64,000 nt of DNA from the NCBI GenBank assembly GCA_021613335.1, contig JAJTWR010000269.1:2508057-2572056 (forward strand), read 5' to 3'. Under the pieces are notes generated by a model. That model was given only the letters and a program-made list of their open reading frames with translations. It made no database searches and was not told the DNA's origin. Shown in pieces: positions 36,533 to 49,317 of this stretch. Position 1 is the stretch's first letter. The number at the start of each line of letters is the position of its first letter. The translations under genes and the position numbers were made by a program. Source of the DNA: Whitmania pigra. Lineage: Eukaryota; Annelida; Clitellata; Hirudinida; Haemopidae.

Positions 36533-37320
36533 GTCTGATGAATTACTCCGACAGAACAACAAGTCCAACTTTGTTTCAACTTCAAGCAATTAATTTGGGC
36601 TTTCAATTTTTGTTTCTTCCATGAACAAGCAATCACTTTTCTTAATGATTGATTTTGATTCCCCTAAGAATATTTGTTTAGTATTTCAGCAATATTTAAT
36701 GAAACTTTTTTGATCTTAAATCTAGTTTTTAAAGTTTAAGGAATTAGATGCTGGATGCATTTTGGGAATAAAAAAAGGAAATTAAAACATTTTGTCATAA
36801 CATTATTTAATTTATTCTAAGTAAAAACATGATTTCTGGGGTGCCTTTTGTATCCTGGTTTTGTACGTCAAGGCATTTCGTATCTATTTAATTGAACAAT
36901 TAAAATAATACTTAAATATTACTTATTTATTTTATTAACTTTATGGACTTGTGAAAACAACTTGACTTGCTAGTACCGCTGCAACTAATAAACAATAATT
37001 TTGCTTTTGACAAAGAATTAAATGCATTTAATTCAATTTCGAAAGAAACAATCCAAAATGGTGTTCTTCAATTATATTCTGTTCATTATTATCAAATTGT
37101 GTTTCCTGAAGATGTTCTAAATAATATTTAAATGTCAATGAAATACTAAAAAAGGTATTTGTGGACGAATGCAGTCAAGTGAATAAATATAATTAAATAA
37201 TAAATAGGAATTTGTTTGCCATTGCTTTATTAAAAAACTTTGGGAATGTTCAATGAAGGAGGACTTAATGAGTTACATTTATGCTAATGATATTTTAATG
37301 AATCATGCAGGATGGTGCAA
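36533..37320. other. 3' gap between convergent Vav and HDAC6
   Basis: The stop codons of the two genes face each other across 788 bp. There is a plus-strand AATAAA near 36767 that could serve Vav. Otherwise I see only AT-rich sequence. Confidence 0.5.
37226..37231 (-). terminator. Polyadenylation signal for HDAC6
   Basis: AATAAA on the minus strand, about 90 nt past the HDAC6 stop codon at 37321-37323. Position and sequence fit a canonical poly(A) signal. Confidence 0.55.
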
Positions 37321-40300
37321 TCAGGGCATGTGGCAATGAAACTTGTCAAGATAAGCAGCCTCCTTGTAAGACCTCAAGATCTGAAACGCAAATTAAAATA
37401 TTATTTCACTGACTTTAATCAATTTTACCATTAAAATATATTTATCCCTTGATTAATTATTATTTAGTATCCTTTTTAGGTTGATGCTTACCAGCAGTAT
37501 TTTGTGCACAATCCAAATAAATGCATAAAAACAGAATAATGAAAGAATAAATTCTGGTAAGAATAGTGAAAGATTAGCATTTAAACATTTACCTGGTTGT
37601 CGACATAAGCCTGGCACTCATAGCACCAGACTGAAAGGTCGGAGAAGCTGAGAACGAGAGGATGTGCCATTGCGCCGTTGTGCTCGACCATGTGACCGTT
37701 CCTGAACCTCGAGCAAAACACCTGAGCAGAAGTTGAAGAAGAAAAAAATTAAAACCACTTGTTTGAGTTAATTTAAAATCATGGCAAAGACATTCAGCAT
37801 CACAATAAGCATTAGAATTGGAAGGCCTTCATCCAAATCTTTAAAGAAATTAATGATTTATTAATTACACAATTAATTAATTAATTAATTTGATTTTAAA
37901 ATGAATGAAACCACCAAACAAACCTCAGAGCAGGTCAAGCAGATCCAATTCTCAACAGCGTCGAAACATTCGGAACAGGCAGCATTGGTGTCGATGGTTC
38001 CTGCGAATGGCTGACTGAGGCAATCCAGGTGTGGACACCATTCGAGAGGTTGAACAGCATGCAACTGAAGGGAGTCCTAAAGATTGTAAAATTCAACATC
38101 AATCAAATATTACTAAAATTATTAAAACTAGAACACATTAGTGAAATTATGAAAATGGGTAAAAAAGTTGAATTATATTGCCATTAACATCAACATCAGA
38201 AACATATACAAAGACAGCTGCTTTGAAAATCTATCCAAGGTTAAATAGTCTTATGAATATATTTTGCTAACCTTTGTGAATGAAACAGAAAAGTTCATGA
38301 TAACAGATGCAGAAGTGCAAAAATTGGTTTAAAGAACAGAAATCGATAACACACACAAATGAAGTGCAAATGATGAGGAACCTTAAGAAAGATTGAAAAT
38401 TCTACTTTACAGCTTGTCGTTTGAAAATCATAACATTTTAAAAATTTATTGTTTTTATTATTCAACCTCAGGTCATTCTGGGGAACTAAGAAGTGCTTGA
38501 TCAACTTGAAACTCAGATTCAAGTTCAACATCAAGAACAATAATGTAAATTAGTATTTATTTTAATAATACAACTAAATATATCAATAATTAACATATAA
38601 TAAATTAAGCAGTCATAAGATATATTACCATAGCAAAAATTGGATTTGAATTAAATCTAATCCAAGTTAAGTGTAGCATCCCCATCACCATCATCATCAC
38701 CACCATTGTCAAGACCCCACGTACCTCTCCAAGTGCTAGTTGAGAGAGGATGTTGAGAAATTCCTCGTCGACCAGTGAAACATTTCCACCGCTTGCAGCA
38801 CCAGCACCATCAACGACACTACCAACAGCACCAGTTGCACGTTGAGCAGCTTCACCGTGGTGAACGTTCGAAGGTTCATCCGATTGAATCTCATCGACGC
38901 ATTGTTGCTGCCGTTGAGTCGGCGAGGGAGGCAAAGGGGGTCGAGAGTTCGAATCGGGGTGATCGAAAGTCGGGCAGGTGTCTCGGACGTGCTTCAAAGC
39001 TTCCCGAACGATGTTTTTCGTTCCCCTGTCGAATTTTACAGATTCCCATCGATCCATCTGTTCATCCAACCAAATTAAAGTGTTGTCCCTTGATGGCAGG
39101 TTGGCTAATTGCAAAATATTAACAATTAAAATTAAAATAACGAGTGGACATGAGTCTTGAGTGAGTTGGGATTTGTAATCGAGTGCCTCGTGCAACTTTC
39201 GATGTGAAAGCACAACTATTTGTACTTGATGACCTCCTTGCACGATGGTTGAAAACATCACAAAATTTGATTATTCAACCTCATGCTCCTTTGACACAAC
39301 AACCTGCTTAGACGATCTCATAAACAAGAAAAATAAATGAAAATGAACAAATGATTAAACAAACAAACAACCGACCATGAAATGACAAACACTTCCAATA
39401 TTTGTTATGAATGCTCATCACTTCTCTGATTGTCCGTGCAGCTCTGAAAATTCACCAACATCATCATCATCAACTTCACAGCATTCCAAGTCATGCAATT
39501 GATTTGAAATACATTACCAATGAAGGAATAGACATATAATCATCACTGTGGAACTCGTCACATTTAATAACAGGTACAAAGCGAATGAATGTTGCAAACT
39601 TTTCATTGATGCTCGAAAGATGGACTGAAGGAAGGGGGTCCCCGAGGAGGACAGAAACACAAGATGCTGCAGAAGTGGATAAGGAGTTCAAGTTGTAACC
39701 ACCCTGCAACAATAAACAACAGCAACAATAATTATTAAGTTAGCAAGAAATAATCCTCAATTGAAGTATTATGTTAGAACTATGACCTTAAATTTGTACT
39801 AATAAACCATTAGTAATCACCAGTAACAATAAATTAACATTGATTTCAATAAGAAACATTTGTAATGAAAACATTTAGAAATAAAATCATAACATCATAA
39901 CATACGAATAGGGTAGCAGTCTCATGTTAAAATAATAACAACAACAGCAACAACATTTCAAACCTCGAGAATGAGAACGAGTCGACCATTTGCAAGTGAC
40001 GACAACATGTGAGTCATGTGACCAAACATGTCGGGACTGACATCACATCCACCCTGAAACCGAGCAGTCGTTAATTGCTTTGTACTGATTCAATAAACAC
40101 GATGTCCTATAACTTCAAATTTAAATTAATTCTATTTCTTTCTATAATCTTAATATTCGAAAATATGCAGTCGTAATTGGTAGAAAGTTGTAATAATGTA
40201 TGCGGTCGTAAACAACTCACGAGCGGATCACCGGCCGCAGCATCGAAACCTGCCGACACCAGAACGAGGTCGGGACTGAACTGTAGTTGAGGATTTGAAA

Positions 40301-43300
40301 TGAAATTACAAACCATGTTGTCGACGATGTTTAAACGATTAATAATTAAAATTGAAATGAAATTACAAATGTTTAAATGATTAATAATTACAATTGAAAG
40401 GTATTACACACCATGTTGTGGATGATGTTCAAATTATTATTAGTCATAGGTGATGATTAAATTGATCGTTTAAAATGAATTGTTTAGCATTAAATGTTTT
40501 AAAATAATTTGAAATCACTAAACCTCGTATGCGACGGGCATGACGATTTGTTGAAATGCAGCCATGTATTCCGCATCACCCTGACGCCTCTGAAACGATT
40601 TTAATAAAAAAGATTTTAACGAACATCAATATTATCGTTGTCAACATTGTCATCATCATCGTCACCATCAACATGCCATTCTTTCAATAAATAGTCACAT
40701 TGCAACAACTGTAAAACTGCCACTATTTTACACTATTAACTAATAAAAATAAAGTCATCTGCACATCACATGTAAATTCATTAAAAACAATTAAGTAAAT
40801 AATTAAAAATAAATTAATTAAAAAAAAACAAATCAAATAATATAACTTGAAGACAACTCACCTTAGACCAGGGAATGTTGATGTTGAATCCTAGGCCTTC
40901 ACCCTCTCCCACCTGATCGGCCGAGTTTTCATCACCCATCGGGTAAAAGTTTCCACCATCTCTTCGGTGGATGGAGATCACCAACACGCTACAATATTCA
41001 TAATAATAATAATAATAACAATAATAATAAGCATTTGTAAGAGCACCATAAGCATCAGCTTCAATCACTATTATTATTATTATTGTCACCATCAATATCA
41101 TCAGTGTCATTATTATTATTATTGTTATCATTATCATTACACATTCATTATTCATTTACAATCAGATATTATGATATTTCTAAACCATCTCATCAGGACT
41201 AGGCGTTACTCTGTTCAGTTAACTAACACGCATGTAGCAAAAATATAATAATTGTGATGATGTAGTGATAATGCATTACAATGCAATTAACATGATGATG
41301 GACTGATGATGATGCAATAATGTCATGATGAGGATCACCTCGGATCATTGTAAAATGCCTGCTGAGTCCCATTGCCATGGTGAACATCCCAATCAACGAT
41401 CATGATCCTGAATTAATGCATTAATGGATGAATTATCATCAAATTACAACAAAAGTCCAATAACAACTTACATATAATTTAAATATAATTTAACAATTAC
41501 AACTTTAGAAGTCTTAAAGTTATAATTAATTTAAATAACAATGCTTAAATACAATAAACTTTTCAATTATTTTCAATTCAATGCACAGACTCTATTGGTC
41601 GTGAACCAACAATTATAAGGCATCATCATCAGCACCATCATCATATAACCTTAACTTACCTTTTCAAGTTGTGCTGTTTTTGGCAATATTTGGCTGCTAT
41701 GGCGACGGTGTTGAAGAAGCAGAAACCATTGGCTTGATTTCTTTCCGCATGATGCCCAGGAGGCCTGTTGGTGAGTGACAGTAAAAGACATGACCACCAT
41801 CATCATCACCAAGGTTGTCGTGACCACCATCATCATCACCAAGATCATCATCACCTTCACCAACAAATCATCATAATCAACTGACACATGTCAATCTTCA
41901 ATATATTACCTGACTACAGCAAATCCATTCCTGCTCTGAAAATATGAAGATGCAAATATTAAAAAGTAATTTTAAATTAGCCAAGCAAGACCTTAGATTA
42001 ATGTCAGGCATTTGTTAATGCCCGACAATGTTTGCAATAAACAATTAATAGAGCGTAATTATTACTTAATAACAAATAATAACGTCTTCAAAGTAAGGAT
42101 AGTTTCTCAATTAATACAAATTTAACATAATCATAATAATAATTAAAAATATTTGATTATGTAGGTTGAATGAATTTATTTAAAACTACGATTTAGCTTC
42201 GTGATGCTACTCAAGAAACGCTCGCTTGAACAACACGTGAACTTTTAAACCAACAAAACCAACCTTTCCAGATGCAACTTCATCGATTATGTTGAGAGCG
42301 CATCCCACAGACACGCTCGCACACTCAAAAGTCGCCTAAAAAATACAAATCAACGTTGCATTGCAATTTAACGTCATATTATATTTACATCGCATTATGA
42401 CGTGCCCTCACATCCTATGCAGATGCATGTGGCAATCAAAAAAGTTTGGCTAAATAAAAAAAAAATTGATGCATGAACACAAATAACTAATGAATTATTA
42501 ATTAACGATTAAGCACAAACAATTACTAAATAATAAACAACCGATCACCTTGCTCAGGTAGATGGACCTAACAACGGAGAGATCAGCTTGAGACAACTCG
42601 TTCAACTCGTCGTTGTTCAGTTTTGACCATTCCTCAACTTCCCTGATGTACTCAGATCTAATGATGATGATGATGATGACAATGGGGCTGAGGGCGATTA
42701 AAAGATTATTGGTGGCAATTTTAATGACTTACTCGTGCACGAGGTTCAATTCTTCGAAGGTTGCTTTCCTGCTCTTAAAGTAATAAGAAGACGTGGTTTT
42801 ACTCTCATCACGACGTTGGCATTGTTGTCGAGCAATAAATTCATTTAATTAATTTTTAAGTAGAATTACAAACAAATTTAAAAACTAAATTCCCAAGACA
42901 GGTAAGTAAGTCTGTAGTGCTTTAATAGGAAATTAACACCGCCACCATCATCACCACCACCATAATCATTACCACCATCATCATCATCATCATCATCACA
43001 ACCATCATAATCAACATCACCATCATAATCATCACCACCATCATCATCATCATCATCATCACAACCATCATAATCAACATCACCATCATAATCATCACCA
43101 CCATCATCATCATCATCACAACCATCATAATCAACATCACCATCATAATCATCACCACCATCATAATCAACATCACCATCATAATCAACATCACCATCAT
43201 CATCATCATCACAACCATCATAATCAACATCACCATCATGATCATCACCACCATCATCATCATCATCACAACCATCATAATCAACATCACCATCATGATC

Positions 43301-46300
43301 ATCACCACCATCATAATCAACATCACCATCATAATCAACATCACCATCATCATCATCATCACAACCATCATAATCAACATCACCATCATGATCATCACCA
43401 CCATCATCATCATCACAACCATCATAATCAACATCAACATCATAATCATCACCACCATCATCATCATCATCACAACCATCATAATCAACATCACCATCAT
43501 GATCATCACCACCATCATCATCATCACAACCATCATAATCAACATCACCATCATAATCATCACCAGTGATGGGTAAAATCACGTTCAGAGTGATTGGAAA
43601 TCAAAATCAAGATCACCAGACAAAAAGTGATTGGAAATCGAAATCAGGTTCACGCATGTGATTTCACGTTAAAATCAGGTTCACGCATGTGATTTGACTT
43701 TAAAATCATCAAAATCAAATCACTTTGACCAAAAAGTGCACGAACTTTTTCAACACTGTCAATTTTCAAAGCTTTTATTAACTTTCAAAAACAAAAGTTT
43801 TTGAAATATCGAATCATGTAGTTTGTTCCTTCTTGATGTTTCAATCAGTCCTGCCGAACTAAATAACCTCTCCATGGAGCTAATGGTGGCAGCTTTGTAT
43901 TATAGCGCACAAAGTGACTAGGGGCGTTCAGGTTAGCCGAATAGGTTACGTGCCTGCATACGGCGGTAATGGCAACAGTCGTAATGTGTGGTGTTCGAAA
44001 CCCAGCCTGCGCTGACACCAGTTCCCTTGGAAGGACCGCTATATAAATGGTTACAAGCGCCTCTGACGCTATGCATATGGCGCTATATAAATAAATGAAG
44101 TTACAACGAAGATTTTTTTGACCAGGCTTGATTCAAGACTAGAGAGATGACATTCCGCATCAGACAAATAATTCATTGTATTGGTGCGGATACTGTTTGC
44201 CTTCTTAACAGTGACTTTTTGCAAGTCAGACTGATGATCCTCATAATATCCGTAATATTCATTGTCAAGGACTATTTCTAAATGTTGATCCTGATTAGCT
44301 GGTGCAGAATTCGTTCTACGTAAAAACACTTGTAATACTAGTTCCATAAGAATTGTTTGTCATATATTCAGTTCCAACATACATCATGTGTCATACATCC
44401 TTATATTTAAAAAAATTTATTTTCCATGTAGCTAAGAATGTAAAAAGCATTAGATGGCGTAGGAAATCGTTGCTCGTCTCGATCCTGATATCGACTTATT
44501 AACACAATCAATACATTTAGCTACAACTTTGTCAGCTTCCTCACTTGTAATTTTAAAAAATTAACCGTCAAGCAGCGGCGGCAATTCACAAGCGGTTTTA
44601 TCATTTTATCAGCAATTTTACAACTTTCGTTAACCATGAGGTCGGAATAGCACTAACAACAGCAATACAAGTTAATAAAAGGAAGTTGCATCGATTATCG
44701 ACTGATAATGTCATAAAGAAAGATATTATATATTTAAAAAAACTAAATTTTGAAATTTAAATTTTATATGATTTCGTGATTTTTACATAATAAAAAAAAT
44801 CATCAATCATCAAAAATATGATTTAAAATAAAAATAAAAATCGCACATCGCACGATGATTTTGAATCAAATCAAAAAATCACAAAGGTGATTTTATTTCG
44901 TGATTTTAAATCACTTGATTTGAAATACTACCCATCACTGATCATCACCACCATCATCATCATCATCACAACCATCATAATCAACATCACCATCATAATC
45001 ATCACCACCATCATAATCAACATCACCATCATAATCAACATCACCAGCATCATCATCATCACACCATCAGAATCAACATCACCATCATGATCATCACCAC
45101 CATCATCATCATCATCACAACCATCATAATCAACATCACCATCATGATCATCACCACCATCATAATCAACATCACCATCATAATCACATCACCATCATCA
45201 TCATCATCATCACAACCATCATAATCAACATCACCAGCATGATCATCACCACCATCATCATCATCATCATCAACAACCATCATAATCAACATCACCATCA
45301 TAATCATCACCACCATCATCATCATCATCACAACCATCATAAGCAACATCACCATCATAATCAGCACCACCATCATCATCATCATCACAACCATCATAAT
45401 CAACATCACCATCATAATCATCACCACCATCATAATCAACATCACCATCATAATCAACATCACCATCATCATCATCATCACAACCATCATAATCAACATC
45501 ACCATCATCATCATCATCACAACCATCATAATCAACATCACCATCATGATCATCACCACCATCATCATCATCATCATCACAACCATCATAATCAACATCA
45601 ACATCATAATCATCACCACCATCATCATCATCATCACAACCATCATAATCAACATCACCATCATAATCATCACCACCATCATAATCAACATCACCATCAT
45701 AATCACATCACCATCATCATCATCATCACAACCATCATAATCAATCACCACCATCATCATCATCATCACAACCATCATAATCAACATCACCATCATAATC
45801 ATCATCACCATCATCATCATCATCACAACCATCATAATCACATCACCATCATCATCATCATCACCACCATCATAATCCACATCACCATCATCATCATCAT
45901 CACAACCATCATAATCAACATCACCATCATAATCATCATCACCATCATCATCATCATCACAACCATCATAATCAACATCACCATCATAATCATCACCACC
46001 ATCATAATCAACATCACCATCATAATCAACATCACCATCATCATCATCATCACAACCATCATAATCAACATCACCATCATGATCATCACCACCATCATCA
46101 TCATCATCATCACAACCATCATAATCAACATCACCATCATGATCATCACCACCATCATCACACAAACAAAGACAAAGGGCACCATCCATCCACGCCATAA
46201 CAGGTGCCGACCGAGCTTCCACTCACCTGTATTATTTTGCATCTTTCCAACAATTTCAAATCCTTCAGCCTTGTCATTATCCTCTTGATTCTCTCAGGTT

Positions 46301-49264
46301 GTTCGGGATGGCTCCTAGTGTTGACGATTTATTACTTAACTTACAACAGTCAGAATTAAACTAATTGACGAAATACTAATTTAGCATGTCTTTCAATATC
46401 CAAGGGCTGGTGGACTTAAATAATAACAATAAAAAAAAAAATAATAATAGTAATAATAAATTGATAAGAATAATCTAATTAAATATCAATACTTCATCAA
46501 AACACACACTCAAAACAGCATTCCTATTATTAGTAGTAATATTACTGTGCAACTAGTTTAATTATTTTAGTATTTTAGTATGAATATTGCAATGTCATCA
46601 ATAAGTGGTCAACAAACCCTGATATTTGCTTATGTTGCAGCATGATGTCATCGTATGCAATGCAAGTCCTTCAACAATAAAACATTTTAAAATATTTTAC
46701 AATAATTCAACAAATTCATTAATTAATGTAATATTTCAATTTAAAATTAAAATGATGAATATTAACATAAATTATTATAAAGAAGAATTGATGAAGCTGC
46801 ATTCACTGTAAAGACATTAGTCAGCAACATATCCCCTAGTGTTCATAAATATTTATCATCCAATAAACATCATTCTAAACAATAATAAACATCAGATTAC
46901 GTAAAACAATTAATAAGCCACCACATTAAGATGCATAATAAAATTATCATAAATTAACATTAACCTGTTCGGAGGAAGTATGAGAATGCTCCTCTGAATC
47001 AATTCATCCAATTCTCTGTCAAACCTTTCCATCTCCTCTAGGGACATTTTCTCAAAATTGTTAAAGTCATAAATGTCGTCTGGGCCTTTAATGTCGACAA
47101 ATGTCACACCCCTGGACAACAAAATGTTGTTACAACACAATTTTGACAGCCTTCACATCTTCCACGAATCTGATGCCAAAGCTATGCTTTCCCAATGTAA
47201 CATTGCAACTTAGCAACAAAACACGGCCATTAATCAGACTGAATGCCGAGTAATCTTTAGTAACTATTCGTATTTAATAATTAATATGTGAATATATTAA
47301 TATGCTAATAAGAGGATGAATTAATAAGTTAATGCATGAATATATCATCAGTGTTGGATGTTTGACCGGGCAAATGCAATTTGGATAAGATTAGCAAAAA
47401 GTTATAGTTCATATTAAAATGTGAATTTGCATTAAAAAAGAAGAAAGTGAACAATAATTGTTTACTCTTTGGGAGTGATTGTGTCCAAGTGATTGAAATC
47501 ATCTGATTGGCTGGAATCATCTTCTGATTGAAACTGAAGGCACTTCCAGAATGGTCTCAGAACTCTGATTGAGTTCAAAATGCTTTGTTTCGTGCTGCAA
47601 ATGTTAGCAATTACCTAATAAAGTTTCTATTTTTTGTAATTCCAAATTAATCCAAGTTATTCTATTTTTCATTTCAAATTACATAATTACAAACGTTCCA
47701 TTTCATTACCGACCTCTCCAGGGGTGGGTCGATGGGTGCAAGTTGAGGGCAGGGGTCATCGAGTAGAGTCCTCAGCGTCAGAGCTGTGCACTCAGCGAGG
47801 GACTTGAGGCAGTATCCTCCCTGATTGGTTGGTTGGTTGATTAGTCACAGTGGTCGACGTTCAACACCATTGACAACATTCAAACATCGTCAACTGACGT
47901 CGACCATTAAGCATACTAGGTGCAATATTTTGCACGAAAGAAGATCCAAACTCGTTGAAATTTTTAACAAACCTCAAATATGAAGCAAATGTTTCCGCTG
48001 ATTTCCTTCAACATGTGAGTCAGGTGAGCAAAACAAGCAGGTGTGACACGATTTAAACTCTGGCAAGCGATTTTAATTTATTTATAATTTTTATTTAAAA
48101 ATTAAAGTTTATGATAATAAGTATAAAATAATATGCAAATTATAATACAAATTTTGGGAAATGTATAAATCTGAATAAATAAGAAAATAAACGAATAAAG
48201 TGTGGTTTATTTATTAACATTTGTTTAATTATTCATTTAAATGCTCAATCATTTCACTGCATACCTCTGGGTCTCCAATTCCAGCATCAAATCCACAAGA
48301 AACCAACACAAGTTCTGGTTGAAACTTCAAGAAAAAGTTGTAAAATATTAAAAAACAAGACCTAAGTCTAACTCTTAAGTGAATGCAAACAGTAACATCA
48401 ATACCAAATATTACCTTAAATACTGCAAATAATAACATCAAAACTGAATATGACTTCAAATGCAAATAATAACATCAAATCAGAGTTATTACCTCAAACG
48501 CAATTGGCATCAATATCTGTTGGAAAATAGCCATGTAGTCACCGTCCTTAAGACCAGTCTGTTACGGAGTTTAAAATCATTTAAAAATTAAAATCAGTTA
48601 AATATTAAAATCAGTTAAAAATTAAAATTATGTAGCATTAAATATAGGCTTGCTAGTACCAAATTTAACAGACAAAAATTCAAATGAATTTAACATTCAT
48701 CTACGAAGTTATTTTTGGTCTTGTGTTAAAAAATGAAAACCTCGTTGATTGGCACATTGACGTTGAAGCCCCTCCCCTCTTCGGCACCTACGAAGTCGTA
48801 ATCCGACTGGCGAAGGTTAGGCCAGAACTTTCCGTGTTCGTATCGATGGCAGGAAAAGTACAGGACGCTGAAGTATCCAACAACTGATTAACGTTATTAA
48901 TTATTAAATATTTATGAATTCAACTCATTGAAAGCAATAAAGCATTCGAGCAAATGGTAAGAGTTTAATTTCCGTAATGAAAAATGTTATTATAACCAAT
49001 TATTCGCGATTAAAAATCAGAGCGTAACGATTACGAGCATCGTGACAGATTTTAATCTCAAACGTTCGCACGAATTTTAACCTCGGGTCGTCGTAAAAGA
49101 AGGATTGCGTTCCCTGTCCGTGGTGAACGTCCCAATCGATGATGAGAATCCTCTCGAGGTTGTGCTTCGCTCGAGCGTGTGCGGCTGCCAACGCGACATT
49201 GTTGAGGTAGCAGTAACCGTTTGCCTCGTCCTTCGTTGCATGGTGACCTGGAGGTCTGGTGATG

Positions 49265-49317
<53 letters not shown>

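Noticed and set aside
38295..38540. 81-codon minus-strand ORF between HDAC6 exons 28 and 29
   Set aside because: The flanking HDAC6 exons join in phase without it, and it lacks good splice sites and similarity.
42878..43582. Asp/Gly/Tyr-rich 234-codon ORF on the minus strand
   Set aside because: Pure repeat translation; other frames of the same DNA are equally open, and the flanks are intronic.
45059..46222. 387-codon minus-strand ORF and overlapping 349-codon plus-strand ORF
   Set aside because: Both are translations of the triplet minisatellite in HDAC6 intron 15, with only a few non-repeat codons from neighbouring intron or exon sequence in other frames.
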